From: Chondrilla cf. caribensis
Taxonomy: Eukaryota > Porifera > Demospongiae > Chondrillida > Chondrillidae
Length of the DNA: 64,000 nucleotides
Direction of reading: 5' to 3'
NCBI GenBank assembly: GCA_964020155.1
Contig: OZ026552.1
Location: forward strand, 3,996,548 to 4,060,547
This document shows, in pieces, positions 62,701 to 64,000 of this stretch. Both the position numbers and the translations under genes were made by a program. Position 1 is the first letter of the stretch, and every line of letters starts with the position of its first letter. Under the pieces are notes generated by a model that saw nothing but the letters and a program-made list of their open reading frames with translations, did not search any database and was not told where the DNA came from.

Positions 62701-64000
62701 GAGTGACTCAATTCAGTGTTGATTTTAACGATGAAGGATCAGTTAAACCATCGTCCGAAAGTTTCGCAGTGAATCTCCAACCAAGACTAGGTGAGGTTGA
62801 CCTGGGAGGGAGTGTGGGGGTCCCCATTCCCAGTGTGAGCGTAAACGACCAAGTTCAAGTCCCAGTTGTATTGAATGTGGGGTCCTGGTCAGTCGGGGCA
62901 TGGGAAATTGCTGTTGCATATTCTCACGCACATTTGGAATTGCTGTCGGTTTCGGTCGGCTCGGACTGGGGAGGTAACATTCTCCAACACAGTGGGACCA
63001 CCTTCCAGGGAGCCGTGCTCATCGGAGGAATTGCTGAGAACACCAAATATGCCGACAACGGTACCTTGGAGGTGGCAGTTCTCAACTTCAAGGCTATCTC
63101 CCCCACCACAGCACCAGCAGTCCTCACAGCCGAACTCCTTGTCCTCGCTGACGAACTCAAGAAGCCTCTTTCTCTTGTCACACCGAGTTTGTCCTCCATT
63201 GTTGGTGTGAATATTGACTCCTCTGCGACAATTGTGGTTGAAGCCATCCCATCTTCCTACCTTGACGTCTTCAGGCCGTCCAGGAATCCTTGTGATCTGT
63301 CCGTCCCGTGTAGCTGTGGAGACAGCAGAGAGCCGGGAGACACTAACGGGGACTGCGTGCTGAATGTTTTAGATGCTGCTGAAAACTGTGGGTCATTCTG
63401 GATTGATGTGGACCGTGACGGAGTCTGTGATCGCTATGACTATGACATCATCCTCAAAGCCGCTTTTTATGATCTCCCGATTTTGTCTGACTACACCATT
63501 TCCACCATTGATTCCAGCAACTGCTATTTCAAGGTATCTGTCCAACTTGCCATGAGAGGAAGAAGAGAGATAGACAGCAGTTTGTTTGATGTCGCCGTGC
63601 TCCTCTCTCATACAAATCAGTCGTTCCTGACACAATTCGACAGTTCAACCATTAGAAACACTTTGGGGGAGATAGCAACCCCCACCCTTACCACCACAAG
63701 TAGTGTGAACCTTCGAGCAGTCAAAGCTGCTTACGTTGAAGACGGTCTCTACCAGGTTGAAATGAACTCCAAATTACTCCTGGAAGACGTTGGTGTCGCC
63801 TTGTATCTTCTCCCAACAGGTGGAAACGCTGTCCAGTTTGTGCGCAACAATGCAGTACCGCCAGTCTATCCTGAACCTGTTGCCTTCTCGCTCCTGGGTG
63901 AGGACTTCTCCTACCCTCTTGGATTCACTCCGCTCGATAGTACCACATTCACTCTCACATCCGACAACTGCATCAATGACGCAGTACCTGTATTTTATCC
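38542..64000 (+). CDS. Giant coherin/TMEM132-like cadherin (3' end outside window)
   Basis: A cell-surface or secreted adhesion protein, at least about 7,010 residues in the window. Exons 38542-38638, 38715-38831, 38970-39100, 39787-39958, 41032-41284, 41550-43307, 43963-44132, 44554-44725, 44922-45120 and 46026 to beyond 64000; phases agree throughout and the last exon was sampled at several points in one frame. The start has a signal peptide (WCFLASLLSLLTPVSG). Then: about 30 cadherin repeats with DxND/LDRE motifs (39787-53030), a TMEM132-like module (53040-56230), a cohesin-like domain (56240-56650), a dockerin-like Ca-binding pair (56720-56935), about 7 cadherin repeats (57440-59820), a second TMEM132-like module (59820-62790), cohesin-like (62790-63250) and dockerin-like (63320-63475) domains. 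N-glycosylation sequons are abundant. No membrane segment is seen yet. Cadherin plus cohesin defines the 'coherins' of sponges and choanoflagellates; the TMEM132 match is by motif. Confidence 0.92.
40860..40932. repeat. (TG)n microsatellite in a cadherin intron
   Basis: About 35 TG units, roughly 100 bases before the acceptor at 41030-41031. Confidence 0.95.
41383..41432. repeat. (TATG)n microsatellite in a cadherin intron
   Basis: Twelve or so GTAT/TATG tetranucleotides in the intron 41285-41549. Confidence 0.95.
43434..43818. mobile_element. Nested or duplicated CAGTGAAT-type MITEs in a cadherin intron
   Basis: Begins CAGTGAATTCTCCTTGGTCA after TA (43432-43433) and ends in GAGAATTCACTG at 43818. 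A second near-copy of the start lies at about 43638 (GCAGTGGATTCTCCTTAATGG), so it looks like two tandem, partly deleted elements. Confidence 0.65.
44249..44423. mobile_element. CAGTGAAT-type MITE, intact ends, in a cadherin intron
   Basis: CAGTGAATTTTTGTTAATCCG at the left and its partner CGGATTAACGAGAATTCACTG at the right, flanked by TA (44247-44248, 44424-44425). ~175 bp, non-coding. Confidence 0.75.
44726..44800. repeat. (TG)n microsatellite forming a cadherin donor site
   Basis: GT repeat starting at the intron's first base (AAG|GTGTGTATGTGTG), running to GCGTGTGTGTGCGCG. Confidence 0.93.
45275..45885 (+). repeat. 54-bp minisatellite in a cadherin intron
   Basis: About eleven copies of a 54-bp unit containing CACTAGTATACAGTCAGACC, TCTTTACAACATCACCC and TTGGTAGTGCTCCC. 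The unit is 18 codons long so a frame stays open through the array, giving a repeated PYTSIQSDLF translation. No splice sites or link to the neighbouring exons support coding. Confidence 0.92.
53040..56230 (+). other. TMEM132-like module A (cohesin-like and Ig-like folds)
   Basis: The stretch VSLPSHPIYPGDEFDIQFST (about 53610) begins a cohesin-like fold. It is followed by LVNTAVLTGNRV (54087-54122) and LQVWYPRQIDIRFADQTL (54337-54390). The pair 'NTAVLTG ... VW-P ... I/L-x-I/V-x-x-D-x-x-L' is the hallmark of the TMEM132 family ectodomain. Ig/BIG2-like repeats then run to about 56230. The order matches TMEM132. Fold assignments rest on motifs, without profile scores. Confidence 0.7.
56240..56935 (+). 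other. Cohesin-like domain A and dockerin-like motif A
   Basis: A beta-rich segment (ITIPVTMNFAEGDFTVDAAV, then FRDVVNDRYHIGTVVFQVL) resembles cohesin domains. About 25 residues later a paired Ca-binding motif follows: first loop PGDSTEDCVFTLKDAL is degenerate, second loop VDYDHNGVVDMRDIWDL fits D-x-D-x-N-G-x-V-D-x-x-D well. Dockerins carry two such loops. Confidence 0.6.
57440..59820 (+). other. Cadherin repeat block B (~7 EC repeats)
   Basis: Starts at ECINEHAPMFTI (57447). Repeat ends at VDDNDNPPV (57765), ADVNDNPPIF (58110), CNENDEIPEF (58482), TDVNDMSPTF (58830), NDVNDNPPNF (59150), SNLKRPEF (59484). Confidence 0.88.
59820..62790 (+). other. TMEM132-like module B
   Basis: Parallel to module A: VSLPKQYLYPSGESRLFVY (about 60391), LLNTAVFTGVRV (60845-60880), FEVWYPDLPLTVSAADQIL (61105-61160), then Ig/BIG2-like repeats. 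Same order and similar spacing as 53040-56230 but clearly diverged. Confidence 0.7.
62790..63475 (+). other. Cohesin-like domain B and dockerin-like motif B
   Basis: VQVPVVLNVGSWSVGAWEIA, LELLSVSVGSDWGG, VAVLNFKAIS resemble a bacterial-type cohesin. It is followed by PGDTNGDCVLNVLDA and DVDRDGVCDRYDYDII, two Ca-loop-like motifs of dockerin type. The second copy keeps the first loop better than copy A. Confidence 0.65.

Noticed and set aside
46050..63635. Numerous minus-strand frames of 60-160 codons opposite the cadherin
   Set aside because: They are shadows of the plus-strand cadherin exon and show no domain, splice pattern or similarity.

Overview
The window is nuclear DNA of an animal, most likely a sponge. 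The genes are intron-rich orthologues of conserved animal genes (CDC5L, SMPD2, POLQ, MRPL19, CCDC81, CDK8, an F-box/LRR gene). The right third encodes a giant cadherin that carries cohesin-like domains, a trait of the 'coherin' cadherins known from sponges and choanoflagellates. Introns hold many (TG)n tracts, TACGTA/TATGTA-rich tracts, minisatellites and small TA-flanked elements. Species cannot be named from sequence alone.

Layout: 1-5732 (-) CDC5L, 3' end cut by the window edge; 5896-11114 a complete DNA transposon with ~424-bp terminal inverted repeats, inserted in the promoter between CDC5L and the next gene; 11423-15111 (+) neutral sphingomyelinase SMPD2; 15610-22703 (-) POLQ; 22981-23947 (+) MRPL19, with a tRNA-Ile(GAT) antisense in its intron; 24359-29058 (-) CCDC81; 29311-35260 (+) CDK8; 36187-37793 (-) F-box/LRR gene; 38542 to beyond 64000 (+) the giant cadherin, at least about 7,010 residues here, most of it in one open exon of at least 17,975 nt. 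The eight host genes form four consecutive head-to-head pairs; adjacent pairs meet tail to tail.

The two most unusual items are these. (1) The cadherin joins about 30 cadherin repeats to a TMEM132-like module (cohesin-like fold, then an NTAVLTG / VWYP Ig-like module and further Ig-like repeats), a second cohesin-like domain and a dockerin-like paired Ca-binding motif. The whole cassette is then repeated with about 7 cadherin repeats, and the window ends where a further cadherin block seems to start. (2) The transposase has an in-frame 2A-like peptide (CVERNPGP) after a hydrophobic leader, predicting ribosomal skipping that releases a ~59-residue leader from the transposase.

The host genes cover splicing (CDC5L), sphingolipid turnover (SMPD2), microhomology-mediated end joining (POLQ), mitochondrial translation (MRPL19), centrosome/cilium (CCDC81), Mediator kinase (CDK8), ubiquitin targeting (F-box) and adhesion. 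They are not one pathway. Exon borders were set by hand from GT-AG signals, reading phase and family similarity, and every coding sum below keeps frame.
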